The position numbers were made by a program, and so were the translations under genes. Under the pieces are notes generated by a model that saw only the letters and a program-made list of their open reading frames with translations, ran no database searches and was not told the DNA's origin. 20,641 bases of DNA from Willaertia magna (lineage: Eukaryota; Heterolobosea; Eutetramitea; Acrasida; Naegleriidae), in contig CADWAF010000941.1 of the NCBI GenBank assembly GCA_902984215.1, positions 1 through 20,641 on the forward strand, given 5' to 3'. This document shows, piece by piece, positions 1-6,767 of the stretch (position 1 is the stretch's first letter; every line of letters starts with the position of its first letter).

Positions 1-350
1 TTGGTTGGAAGATTATAAAACTCATGCTTTTGATGAAGAGTGTTATATAACATTAATTGGGAATAAAATAGATCTAGAAGATAAACGAGTTGTTTCTTAT
101 GAAGAAGGACAGAAATTAGCTAAAGAATTAGAAATACCTTCTTTTTATGAGACGTCAGTAATGTCTAACGTTGGAATAGAGGAAGCCTTTATAGGTGGTG
201 TCAGTAAGTATAACAAGTGTTTTTTGTTAATTTTTATTCGTTTTAGAAAATTATGTTGACACATGTCTACGAGTTTCTACTCATGAAAGATCTGTTTCTC
301 TTGATCCATCTTCTGGTGAAACTGACAATAATTACAAAAAATGTTGTTAA
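1..350 (+). CDS. Rab-family small GTPase, 3' part (join 1..203, 247..350)
   Basis: This is the C-terminal part of a Rab GTPase, a membrane-traffic switch. The gene enters from the left edge, so the P-loop and switch regions are outside the window. Visible are the G4 guanine-specificity motif GNKIDL and the G5 region ETS. A 43-nt intron (204-246, GTAAGT...TTTTAG) interrupts the ORF; joining the exons across a phase-1 junction gives KNYVDTC..., a hypervariable tail, and the terminal KKCC before TAA at 348-350. A CC end is the classical double-geranylgeranylation signal of Rab proteins, which strongly supports the splice. The G5 loop is odd: the usual SAK reads SVM. Unspliced, the frame ends soon after at 257-259. 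Subfamily cannot be assigned without the N-terminal half. Rab identity is high confidence. Confidence 0.9.
204..246 (+). other. Spliceosomal intron in the Rab gene (43 nt)
   Basis: It starts GTAAGTA and ends TTTTAG after a T-rich tract. Removal restores the frame and yields the KKCC terminus. It is the shortest intron in the window. Confidence 0.85.
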
Positions 351-795
351 CTAAAAGTGTTTTTATGGTTGTAAATATTAAAATTGATTAAGTTATTTAA
401 TTTATGGAAAAGATAACAATTTAATACCTTGCACATGGAATGTATTGACATTTCTATTGGTCTTTTATTGTTTTGAATTTCACATTTTGTATGAAAATTA
501 TGAAACCTATAAAATATATTCTGTTTTAATTAACTCTAGTTGTTAACTAATATTTGTAGATTTTTATTTCTTTTTCTTTTTGGGTTTAAAGAGTAGAGAA
601 GACCTTAGAAGTTTAGGATATGATTTAAGAAGTGTCAACTTTTCAGCTCCAGTTTATTGACAAGTGTAAAAACTGTTGTATTTTATTAAATATTTAATTA
701 AACTGTAAGACAACACCAATAAAATTTAGTTCATTTAAATTACTTTTCAAAAGTTTTTGGTATAAATTTAATTTTAAAGAAACAAAATAAATTCT
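351..795. other. Spacer between Rab and the RCC1-like gene; possible orphan terminal exon at 588-660
   Basis: Mostly AT-rich with no long ORF. On the plus strand a frame open from 547 ends at TGA 658-660 and reads REDLRSLGYDLRSVNF then SAPVY. It has no ATG, and it follows a pyrimidine-rich stretch (561-580) and an AAAGAG that could be a 3' splice site. It may be a terminal exon, a relic of a lost gene, or chance. No tRNA-like B box was seen. Confidence 0.3.
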
Positions 796-1611
796 TTATA
801 AAATTAAATTTCCAAAATCAAGATAAATGTTAATACAATTAAAGCTATAATTAAATATTTGTGAATATTTTATAATGTATTCATTTTGTAAAATAATTTC
901 TTTAATATTTAGTTTTGTAAAATTACAATTTTGTAAAAAAGATGGCACATTAATATTTGATTTATTGTAAATTAACCAATCACCTTTAAATGTTTTAAAT
1001 GCACATAATCCTTTTGAATCTACAATTTTAATTTCTTTGATTTTATCTTTAACTTCTGTTATTCTTTTAATTGCAAATAAAGTTGTGTCTTTGTCGACTT
1101 TATATAATACACCACCTTGCGTTGTAAAATAGAAATAAGTTAATCCAAATCTTACTGGACCCCATTGATTTACAATAATTGTCTTTTTGTTTTTATCTTT
1201 TAAAATTTCAAAATAATAATCACCCATTGTAAATGATTGTAGTAATCTTCTAGTTTTGTATAAAATTCTTCCAAAATTAGTTAAAAAAAACAATGGTCCA
1301 CTAAAAGAATAAACATCTATCAACTCTTCACCTTCCAATAAATATTCAGATAAATTATAAATTACTTTATTATTTTTATCAAACCTATCAATAATCTCAT
1401 GTGTATCTAAATACAATAAGTGATCTTCTTGATTTATAAAAAGTCTTTTAATTTTTCTTGGTAAATAAGAATTTACAGTTTCAAAAAGATCATAATATGT
1501 ATTTCCAAAAAAAAATATATGATTTGTACGTTTTTTAGTAACAAAAACTTTTGTTTCATTAAATTTTATAATTGAACAAATAGAAGTTGTTTGGTTCACA
1601 ATTCGAGACAT
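796..1611 (-). CDS. Divergent RCC1-like beta-propeller protein
   Basis: Intronless 271-residue ORF starting after TTTTTTT on the plus strand, i.e. an A7 leader before ATG, like its neighbours. No clear family match, but the rhythm of short beta-strand blocks resembles RCC1 repeats: VFVTKKRTNHIFFFGN near the N-terminus parallels VFVTKRNEMYVYGDN in the bona fide RCC1 gene at 3939-5102, and later blocks (FFLTNFGRILYK, YFYFTTQGGVLYK) have the same hydrophobic-strand plus small-loop pattern. The diagnostic GxxxxGQLG turns are missing, so this is either a degenerate RCC1 relative or another small propeller. No signal peptide or membrane segment is evident. At 271 residues it is shorter than a full seven-blade RCC1 (about 400). 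The 5S rRNA gene lies just upstream in the same orientation. Coding status is likely; function unknown. Confidence 0.65.
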   Translation of the reverse strand: MSRIVNQTTSICSIIKFNETKVFVTKKRTNHIFFFGNTYYDLFETVNSYLPRKIKRLFINQEDHLLYLDTHEIIDRFDKNNKVIYNLSEYLLEGEELIDVYSFSGPLFFLTNFGRILYKTRRLLQSFTMGDYYFEILKDKNKKTIIVNQWGPVRFGLTYFYFTTQGGVLYKVDKDTTLFAIKRITEVKDKIKEIKIVDSKGLCAFKTFKGDWLIYNKSNINVPSFLQNCNFTKLNIKEIILQNEYIIKYSQIFNYSFNCINIYLDFGNLIL

Positions 1612-1704
1612 TTTTTTAATTTCGAACTGGAATTTAACATTTTCACTGTGTTTTGAAGTTAAATTTAAACTACATTTTAGCCAAACTGTATGATAAAGCT
1701 TAAT

Positions 1705-1709
1705 AAAAA
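1705..1709 (-). terminator. RNA polymerase III terminator of 5S rRNA
   Basis: Five consecutive T on the transcribed-sense minus strand directly after the GTAGA end of the 5S RNA; a run of four or more T is the usual Pol III stop. Confidence 0.85.
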
Positions 1710-1826
1710 TCTACAGCACTACAGGTTCCCGAGAAGTCTCCCATCTCAGTACTAATGTAGCCCTACTGTGCTTAACTTCTCAAATCGGACGGGATGAGGT
1801 GCTTTCACAGTGGTATGGCCGTAGAT
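1709..1826 (-). rRNA. 5S ribosomal RNA
   Basis: The reverse complement reads ATCTACGGCCATACCAC..., the standard eukaryotic 5S start. It continues with the loop region GAAAGCACC, CATCCCGTCCGAT, the box-A-type AAGTTAAGC, then TTAGTACTGAGATGGGAGAC and GGGAACC, ending GTGCTGTAGAT. The 5' ATCTACGGC pairs with the 3' GTGCTGTAGAT end over about nine base pairs to close helix I, fixing the ends at about 1826 and 1709 (118 nt, near the usual 120). A run of five T follows directly, as expected for RNA polymerase III. Promoter elements are internal (box A, intermediate element, box C). It is a single copy among protein genes rather than in an rDNA or tandem 5S array within this window. Confidence 0.96.
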
Positions 1827-1857
1827 ATTCGTTGTTATTCAAATGTCTTATCTTCCT

Positions 1858-2117
1858 CTAGTTTTCGGTTAGAACAAACATATCTAAATCACACAAACAA
1901 CCATCCAATCTTATTTGGTTCAATTTTTCTTCTCTCCAATTTACTTCTATTAAGCTGTCCCAAAACCATTCATTTAAATCGCGTGATGTCTTTCCTTCAT
2001 CTGTTTTAACCTTTCTATCTGACCCCAAAGCCAACAATATTTTACAGCTTCAATTAGTTCCTGCTTTGAAGCTATATGTAATAAAGTCATATTAGTATAA
2101 ACCGTAGACTTGAAGAA
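1858..2117 (-). pseudogene. Ankyrin-repeat protein remnant with a frameshift
   Basis: On the minus strand one frame reads FFKSTVYTNMTLLHIASKQE and then LIEAVK. From about 2043 the next frame continues ILLALGSDRK, VKTDEGKTSRDLNEW and runs to TAG at 1858-1860. Across the frame change this gives a full ankyrin pattern: TLLHIA...AVKILLALGSD...TDEGKTSRDL. The break is at a short A-run (T-run 2040-2043 on plus), consistent with loss of one A. An in-frame stop (2118-2120) closes the upstream side and no start or further repeats are visible, so the copy is truncated as well as frameshifted. Possible alternatives are a single-base assembly error in a homopolymer or a spliced gene with an unseen upstream exon. 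It lies about 30 bp upstream of the 5S gene. Confidence 0.6.
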
Positions 2118-2364
2118 TTAAAAAACGAAATAGAATCAAGCCTTAAAATAATTTAAGTTTTACACATTTTATTGTGTTTACAACAAACCACCTGGAATGA
2201 CCATAATTAACTAACTTTCCTATTAAAACAAGAACTGTTATGGTTTTTGTAATGGTAATTCCATGTTTTACTCCTTGGTGGAATCAAAAAAACGCGAATT
2301 TCCTGGAGTTTCAACAGTTTTTAAAAATTTCACATGATAGATCCTTAATTTCCAACAAAAAAAA
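2118..2364. other. Leader/promoter region upstream of the 2365 gene, with upstream ORFs
   Basis: No conserved gene is recognised. Two short plus-strand upstream ORFs occur: ATG 2240 (about 59 codons, running past the 2365 start in another frame, to about 2419) and ATG 2263 (24 codons, TGA 2335-2337). They matter only if transcription starts upstream of them. An A9 run directly precedes the main ATG. Confidence 0.3.
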
Positions 2365-3807
2365 ATGGAATACGGAGACAGCATTAACAGTACAGCTTAC
2401 ACAGATGAAGAAGAACTAAAACCAACAACGAGCACCAAGCTAAAGCAATTAAAACAAAAGCTTTTTGGTTGGACAGATTATGAAATTAAATTCTCATTAT
2501 TTTCTAAATCCTTTCAATTCACATTTAACGATATAAGTACCACGCTATTTGTACTCGTAAATTGTGCCATAATGGTTGGTATGAGAAGTGTAGATGCAGT
2601 GTTAATAGCCAGAATTTCTAATAATAATTTATTTGTAAATGAAAATTATTTATTAAATTTTTTAAATTGTATTTTTAAATTTTATTTCGCTTTACAAAGC
2701 AAAGAAATTAAAAATTCAAATTTAATTTATGGAGATTTACCAAATGAATATTATTTACCACTTTTAGAATTACAAAATTTACTTCTAAATAAAGAAAGAG
2801 GTACTATTGTAAATGTTCACAATGAATTAAAAGATTGTCGTTTAAATTATAATGAAAATGAAATTGAAGATTATTTTTTTAATTTAAATAATAAAAATAT
2901 TATTAAAGAAAATTTTTTGGAAAGAATTAAAAAATTAAAATTTTCTGAAAATGAAATTTTAAAATTAAAAGAATTTTGTAATGTAACAATATTAGATATA
3001 ATAATTACATTTTATTTAAAATTAAAATTTTTAAATCAATATAATTTATCTTTTACAATGGATACAATTTATTTAATATCTTTTACAAACGATTACAATT
3101 CAATTAAAAAAAATTATTTTCCAATTTATGGATTTTCTTTTGATGGAGAAGAAAGTTTAAATTATTTAAAAAATGATTTAAATAATCATTTAGATAATTT
3201 TAATAAAATATTTTATATTAAATTTATAAATATTTTTAATTTAAATTTATTTCCATTAAATGAATTAAATGGAATTTCCTTTTTAGAATTTGATTTTGCT
3301 TATATTACAAAATTTAATTTTGATTTTAAATTTAATAATGTTAAATCTGTTTGTATTAATTTATATGGAATAAATAAAGATCAAAATTATTTATTACAAA
3401 ATTTATTACAAAAAAAGAATTTCCCAAAATTAATTGATTTAACTATTAATGGATTTAAAGAAACAAATTTAAATTGGTTATTAAATAATAATGATTTATT
3501 AAAACAATTAATTTCTATTCAAATTTCAAATAGTGATGGTTTAAAATTTAAACCAATTGATTTTTTAAATGAATTACAACAATTACAAAATAATAATGAA
3601 TGTAATATAATGTTAAAATCATTTACTGCTGGATTAAATATTAATTTATTGCAAGGAGAATATGATGATGATTATTACAGTGATGATGGTTATGGTACCT
3701 TACATAATGTAAATGATTTAACTGAACTTTATAATTTAAATAGCAACTTTGTTTTTTCTATTTTACCTTCTTGTGTAAGCTGTAGATCTCAACTTTATTA
3801 TGAATAA
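2365..3807 (+). CDS. Unrecognised Leu/Asn-rich protein, possibly LRR-like
   Basis: Intronless 480-residue ORF beginning after an A9 run; TAA stop. No catalytic or zinc-binding motif is visible. The N-terminal 45 residues are polar and acidic. Residues about 65-80 (ISTTLFVLVNCAIMVGM) form a hydrophobic stretch, weak for a membrane helix. The rest is rich in Leu, Asn, Phe and Lys with recurring LxxLxL/I segments (for example FPKLIDLTINGF and LNELNGISFLEFDF) that suggest irregular leucine-rich repeats like those of the F-box/LRR genes nearby, but no F-box is seen. An acidic Tyr/Asp patch (EYDDDYYSDDGYG) and a CVSCRS segment lie near the C-terminus. Composition is mosaic: the first ~240 nt and the last ~150 nt are much richer in G+C than the middle. 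Function unknown. Confidence 0.6.
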   Translation: MEYGDSINSTAYTDEEELKPTTSTKLKQLKQKLFGWTDYEIKFSLFSKSFQFTFNDISTTLFVLVNCAIMVGMRSVDAVLIARISNNNLFVNENYLLNFLNCIFKFYFALQSKEIKNSNLIYGDLPNEYYLPLLELQNLLLNKERGTIVNVHNELKDCRLNYNENEIEDYFFNLNNKNIIKENFLERIKKLKFSENEILKLKEFCNVTILDIIITFYLKLKFLNQYNLSFTMDTIYLISFTNDYNSIKKNYFPIYGFSFDGEESLNYLKNDLNNHLDNFNKIFYIKFINIFNLNLFPLNELNGISFLEFDFAYITKFNFDFKFNNVKSVCINLYGINKDQNYLLQNLLQKKNFPKLIDLTINGFKETNLNWLLNNNDLLKQLISIQISNSDGLKFKPIDFLNELQQLQNNNECNIMLKSFTAGLNINLLQGEYDDDYYSDDGYGTLHNVNDLTELYNLNSNFVFSILPSCVSCRSQLYYE

Positions 3808-3938
3808 AATTTTAAACATTTGTAACTATCATCACCATTTTTACAATGCATGTACTCCTTTACGAAAATAAATTGTTGGTGAACTTTTTTAAAACCATGG
3901 TAAGCGCAGCACTAGCCCGGGGTATTGTCAAAAAAAAA

Positions 3939-5102
3939 ATGTCATTGTTTAAAATACTAAGACAATCGGAAAGAGAAACGAAAACATCTTCTTCTTTTCT
4001 TCAACCTTTTGATTTTCATGAAACAATTAAAAGAATAAGTTATGGAAAAGCTCACATTGTTTTTGTTACAAAAAGAAATGAAATGTATGTTTATGGAGAT
4101 AACAGTTATGGTCAGTTAGGTTTGAAAAATATAGATTCAACATTTGAATTTAAAACAGTTGTAAATTGGTTTAATATTAAATTAATTGAATGTGGTTATT
4201 ATTTCACAATTTTATTAAATGAAAATAATGAATTATATTTTACTGGTTTATTAACTAATATATTTAAAAGCAAAATTTTAACAAAGATAAAATTTTATGC
4301 AATGGACGGTAATGAAAAATTTACAAAAATTAAATGTGGAAGTAATTTTGTTTTTATTTTTACAAATAAATATCTTTATGGAATGGGACAAAATGAATAT
4401 GGACAATTAGGATTAAAAAGGATGCCAAATGTCAATAGTTTATCTTGTATTAAAACTGTTAATGTTGATAATATATTGGATTTACAATGTGGAATTAGTC
4501 ATTCAGTTCTTTTAACAAAAACAAAAGATGTTTATATTACAGGTTCAAATAGATGTTTACAATTTGGAAAAAATAGTGATGATAAAGATAGTTTTACAAA
4601 AATTGATCTTGACTTTAAAGTTAATAAAATTGCATGTGGATTAGAATCCACATTTATTTTAAATGATAATAATGAACTATACGTAGCAGGTAGTAATACA
4701 AGTGGTGAATTAGGTTTAAATAACAGTGATAATATAATCTTTACAAAAGTAAATATTAATAATATTAATAATATATATGGCTCATTAGGAAGTTATACAA
4801 TGCTAATTAGTTATGATAATGAATTAATGGTAAGTGGAGAGAATAATGATGAAAAATTAGGAATTAAGGAAAGATTTTGTAAATGCACATTTGATGGTTA
4901 CTTTTTATATCAATTTACAAAGATTGAAATACCAAAAGAATTTAAAAAGAAATTTTTCCATCCATTACTATTAACAAGTAATATTTATTTACTTTACCTT
5001 GACTATAACGTAAATAATGACGATGACATAACCCACCAAAACAACCTTTTTACACAACCACCACGCGGACAATTTAGTGATCTACTTATTTATTTCGAAT
5101 AA
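3939..5102 (+). CDS. RCC1-repeat (regulator of chromosome condensation-like) beta-propeller protein
   Basis: Several RCC1 repeats are visible. With the start used here, residues 33-61 read ISYGKAHIVFVTKRNEMYVYGDN then SYGQLG; further blades contain GMGQNEYGQLGLK, LQCGISHSVLLTK...YITGSN, IACGLESTFILNDN...YVAGSNTSGELG and MVSGENNDEKLG. This is the CGxxHSxxLT...GxNxxGQLG signature. The ~387-residue length fits one seven-blade propeller, a fold used for GTPase regulation or protein binding; a GEF role for Ran is not implied because the active-site loop cannot be recognised. Start choice: in-frame ATGs also exist at 3846 and 3897. The ATG at 3939 follows an A9 run, as at most other starts here, and the first blade begins 33 residues later. 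The longest form (418 residues, from 3846) would leave only 38 nt after the preceding stop. Confidence 0.88.
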   Translation: MSLFKILRQSERETKTSSSFLQPFDFHETIKRISYGKAHIVFVTKRNEMYVYGDNSYGQLGLKNIDSTFEFKTVVNWFNIKLIECGYYFTILLNENNELYFTGLLTNIFKSKILTKIKFYAMDGNEKFTKIKCGSNFVFIFTNKYLYGMGQNEYGQLGLKRMPNVNSLSCIKTVNVDNILDLQCGISHSVLLTKTKDVYITGSNRCLQFGKNSDDKDSFTKIDLDFKVNKIACGLESTFILNDNNELYVAGSNTSGELGLNNSDNIIFTKVNINNINNIYGSLGSYTMLISYDNELMVSGENNDEKLGIKERFCKCTFDGYFLYQFTKIEIPKEFKKKFFHPLLLTSNIYLLYLDYNVNNDDDITHQNNLFTQPPRGQFSDLLIYFE

Positions 5103-5181
5103 AAATGGTAAAAAATATACTTCTTGAATTTTCATGAAAAAAAAAATTAAAAAAAATTTAAAAAAAAAAAGTTAAAAAAAA
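5103..5181 (+). promoter_or_regulatory. A-rich 79-nt gap and leader before the F-box/ZZ gene
   Basis: Almost pure A/T with long A-runs up to the ATG at 5182. Two tiny upstream ORFs start at 5105 (10 codons) and 5134 (13 codons, nearly all Lys/Asn/Ile). The gap between two same-strand genes must hold the 3' end of one mRNA and the promoter and leader of the next. Confidence 0.4.
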
Positions 5182-6753
5182 ATGAAAAACAAGAGACATA
5201 GGCCATTTCAATATTTTTTAAAGTGTCTATCGGATACGTTAACTGACAATGACAGTAAAGAATTTATTAAAGTGAAAGACCAAACTCAAGAACAAGTACA
5301 AGATGGTATTGGATTTAATGCAATCTTTTTAAATATTTTATCTTTTTTAGATGAATATGATTTAGCTCAAACTATTGAACCAGCTTGTAAATTATTTCAT
5401 TCTTTTGCTTCATGTGATGTTTTATGGAAGCGTTTATATGATAGAACTGTAGATGAACTTTGTCAAACTTTATATGAGCGTTATTCTATCAGTAAAAACA
5501 AAGAAAAAAACTTCCAATCAATTAATAACTATGTTTTACAACGTCCATCATTTAAACAAGTTCTTACAGATAGATTTGTAAGTGAATGGAAAGTTAAATT
5601 AGTTGATTTTGTTAGAAAATATCATGAAAAATCATCAGTTCGAAATTATAGCCCTTTCGATATTGAAGAGTTTAAAAAAGGAAATGATAGAAGAAAACGT
5701 TATAGTGTTTGTAAAGGTTGCACAGAAGAATTTAATGAAGGAGAACATGTTTTTTTTAATAGAGGTAAAAGATTTCACTTTGATTGTTTAAATGTAGCTG
5801 CTGTGAAATGGAGGGCAGCACATTTATATGAACTACCAATAGGTTGGGATGTTGTACCAAGACAAGAATTAATTAAGTTCTTTGGTAATCGTTTAATTGG
5901 TAAAGCTAAAAAATTAAAAGAGAAGGTTGACAATGTTGATGATGATAATGATACTGTTGAAGGAGAAGAAGAGGAATTAATTGAAGTAGAATTTGTATGT
6001 GATCATTGTGGAGATAATATATTAGAAATTAGATATCATTGTTTAGATTGTGACTATGACTTGTGTGGTACTTGTTGTGAACAATTTTTAATTGAACAAA
6101 AGATGAAAAAGAATACAGAGAATGTAGATTTGGAATATCTTTCTTTAAGAGCTATGAATAAAAAGGAAGAAGAAATTAAACATGATGAAAGCCATACATT
6201 CGTTGAAGTAGATAGTGAAAATTTTGATACTTTTTCTTGTAATATGTGTAAAGATAAAATTAGAGGTTATAGATATAAGGATACAACTTTAAATGATAAT
6301 GATTATGATTTATGTGAATGGTGTTTTTTAACTAATTATAAGAAATTTTTGAATGAAAAGAAAGGTGACAGTTCTAGATTTTGTAAATATGATCTAGACC
6401 ATAGTAATTTAAGTTATTCATTATATGAACAATTTTGTAATAAATTACACGTTAAAGAACTAAGAAAGATTTTAGAAGATGGAGAAGGTTTTGAAATTGA
6501 AAAGGGAGTTTCAAAGAAGGATTTAATTGAACTCTTTTTAAATAATGTTAAAGAGAAAAGAGAGGAAGGAAAGGCAATTAGTGGAATTAATTCATTATTA
6601 TCTAATATTCCACGTTTATGTGCAAGAAATTGTAAAGGAAATATTTTAGCAAAAGATGACTTTGATGTGTTAATTGATTCCATTGATGTTGTAAATGAAT
6701 CAAAGAAGAAAGGACCTCCAAAGAAAAAAGTAAAACAAGATGAAAGCAATTAA
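5182..6753 (+). CDS. F-box protein with PARP-like zinc finger, two ZZ fingers and a SAP-like motif
   Basis: Intronless, 523 residues, TAA. Residues 43-88 (FNAIFLNILSFLDEYDL...VLWKRLY) fit an F-box, which would dock on SKP1 in an SCF ubiquitin ligase. A short treble-clef finger follows: C177, C180, H199, C202, resembling a PARP-type or LIM-half finger but with a shorter loop than usual PARP fingers. ZZ finger 1 has C273, C276, C287, C290, C295, C298 and the H334/H338 pair; ZZ-like finger 2 has C353, C356, C378, C381 with the typical DYDLCEWC ending. Residues 419-455 (LHVKELRKIL...GVSKKDLIELFL) match a SAP nucleic-acid-binding helix-extended-helix. A basic cluster (SKKKGPPKKKVKQ, about 507-519) looks like a nuclear signal. 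Inference: a nuclear, DNA-associated substrate receptor. Its stop is only 14 nt from the stop of the convergent gene. Confidence 0.82.
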   Translation: MKNKRHRPFQYFLKCLSDTLTDNDSKEFIKVKDQTQEQVQDGIGFNAIFLNILSFLDEYDLAQTIEPACKLFHSFASCDVLWKRLYDRTVDELCQTLYERYSISKNKEKNFQSINNYVLQRPSFKQVLTDRFVSEWKVKLVDFVRKYHEKSSVRNYSPFDIEEFKKGNDRRKRYSVCKGCTEEFNEGEHVFFNRGKRFHFDCLNVAAVKWRAAHLYELPIGWDVVPRQELIKFFGNRLIGKAKKLKEKVDNVDDDNDTVEGEEEELIEVEFVCDHCGDNILEIRYHCLDCDYDLCGTCCEQFLIEQKMKKNTENVDLEYLSLRAMNKKEEEIKHDESHTFVEVDSENFDTFSCNMCKDKIRGYRYKDTTLNDNDYDLCEWCFLTNYKKFLNEKKGDSSRFCKYDLDHSNLSYSLYEQFCNKLHVKELRKILEDGEGFEIEKGVSKKDLIELFLNNVKEKREEGKAISGINSLLSNIPRLCARNCKGNILAKDDFDVLIDSIDVVNESKKKGPPKKKVKQDESN

Positions 6754-6767
6754 AAAGTATTTATTTA

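Noticed and set aside
351..795. tRNA or other small RNA gene in the Rab/RCC1-like spacer
   Set aside because: No B-box (GGTTCGAnTCC) or cloverleaf arms were found on either strand.
1794..2009. Plus-strand open frame of 71 codons
   Set aside because: It runs through the 5S rRNA gene and opposite the ankyrin remnant, has no recognisable protein pattern and no A-rich start context.
2118..2364. Minus-strand stretch IYHVKFLKTVETPGNSRFF as an upstream exon of the ankyrin remnant
   Set aside because: Only about 30 codons, no ankyrin pattern, and no convincing donor site to join it to the remnant.
5603..6749. Short plus-strand (5603-5791) and minus-strand (6414-6749) open frames within the F-box/ZZ gene
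   Set aside because: They overlap zinc-finger and SAP coding sequence with clear conserved residues in the main frame.
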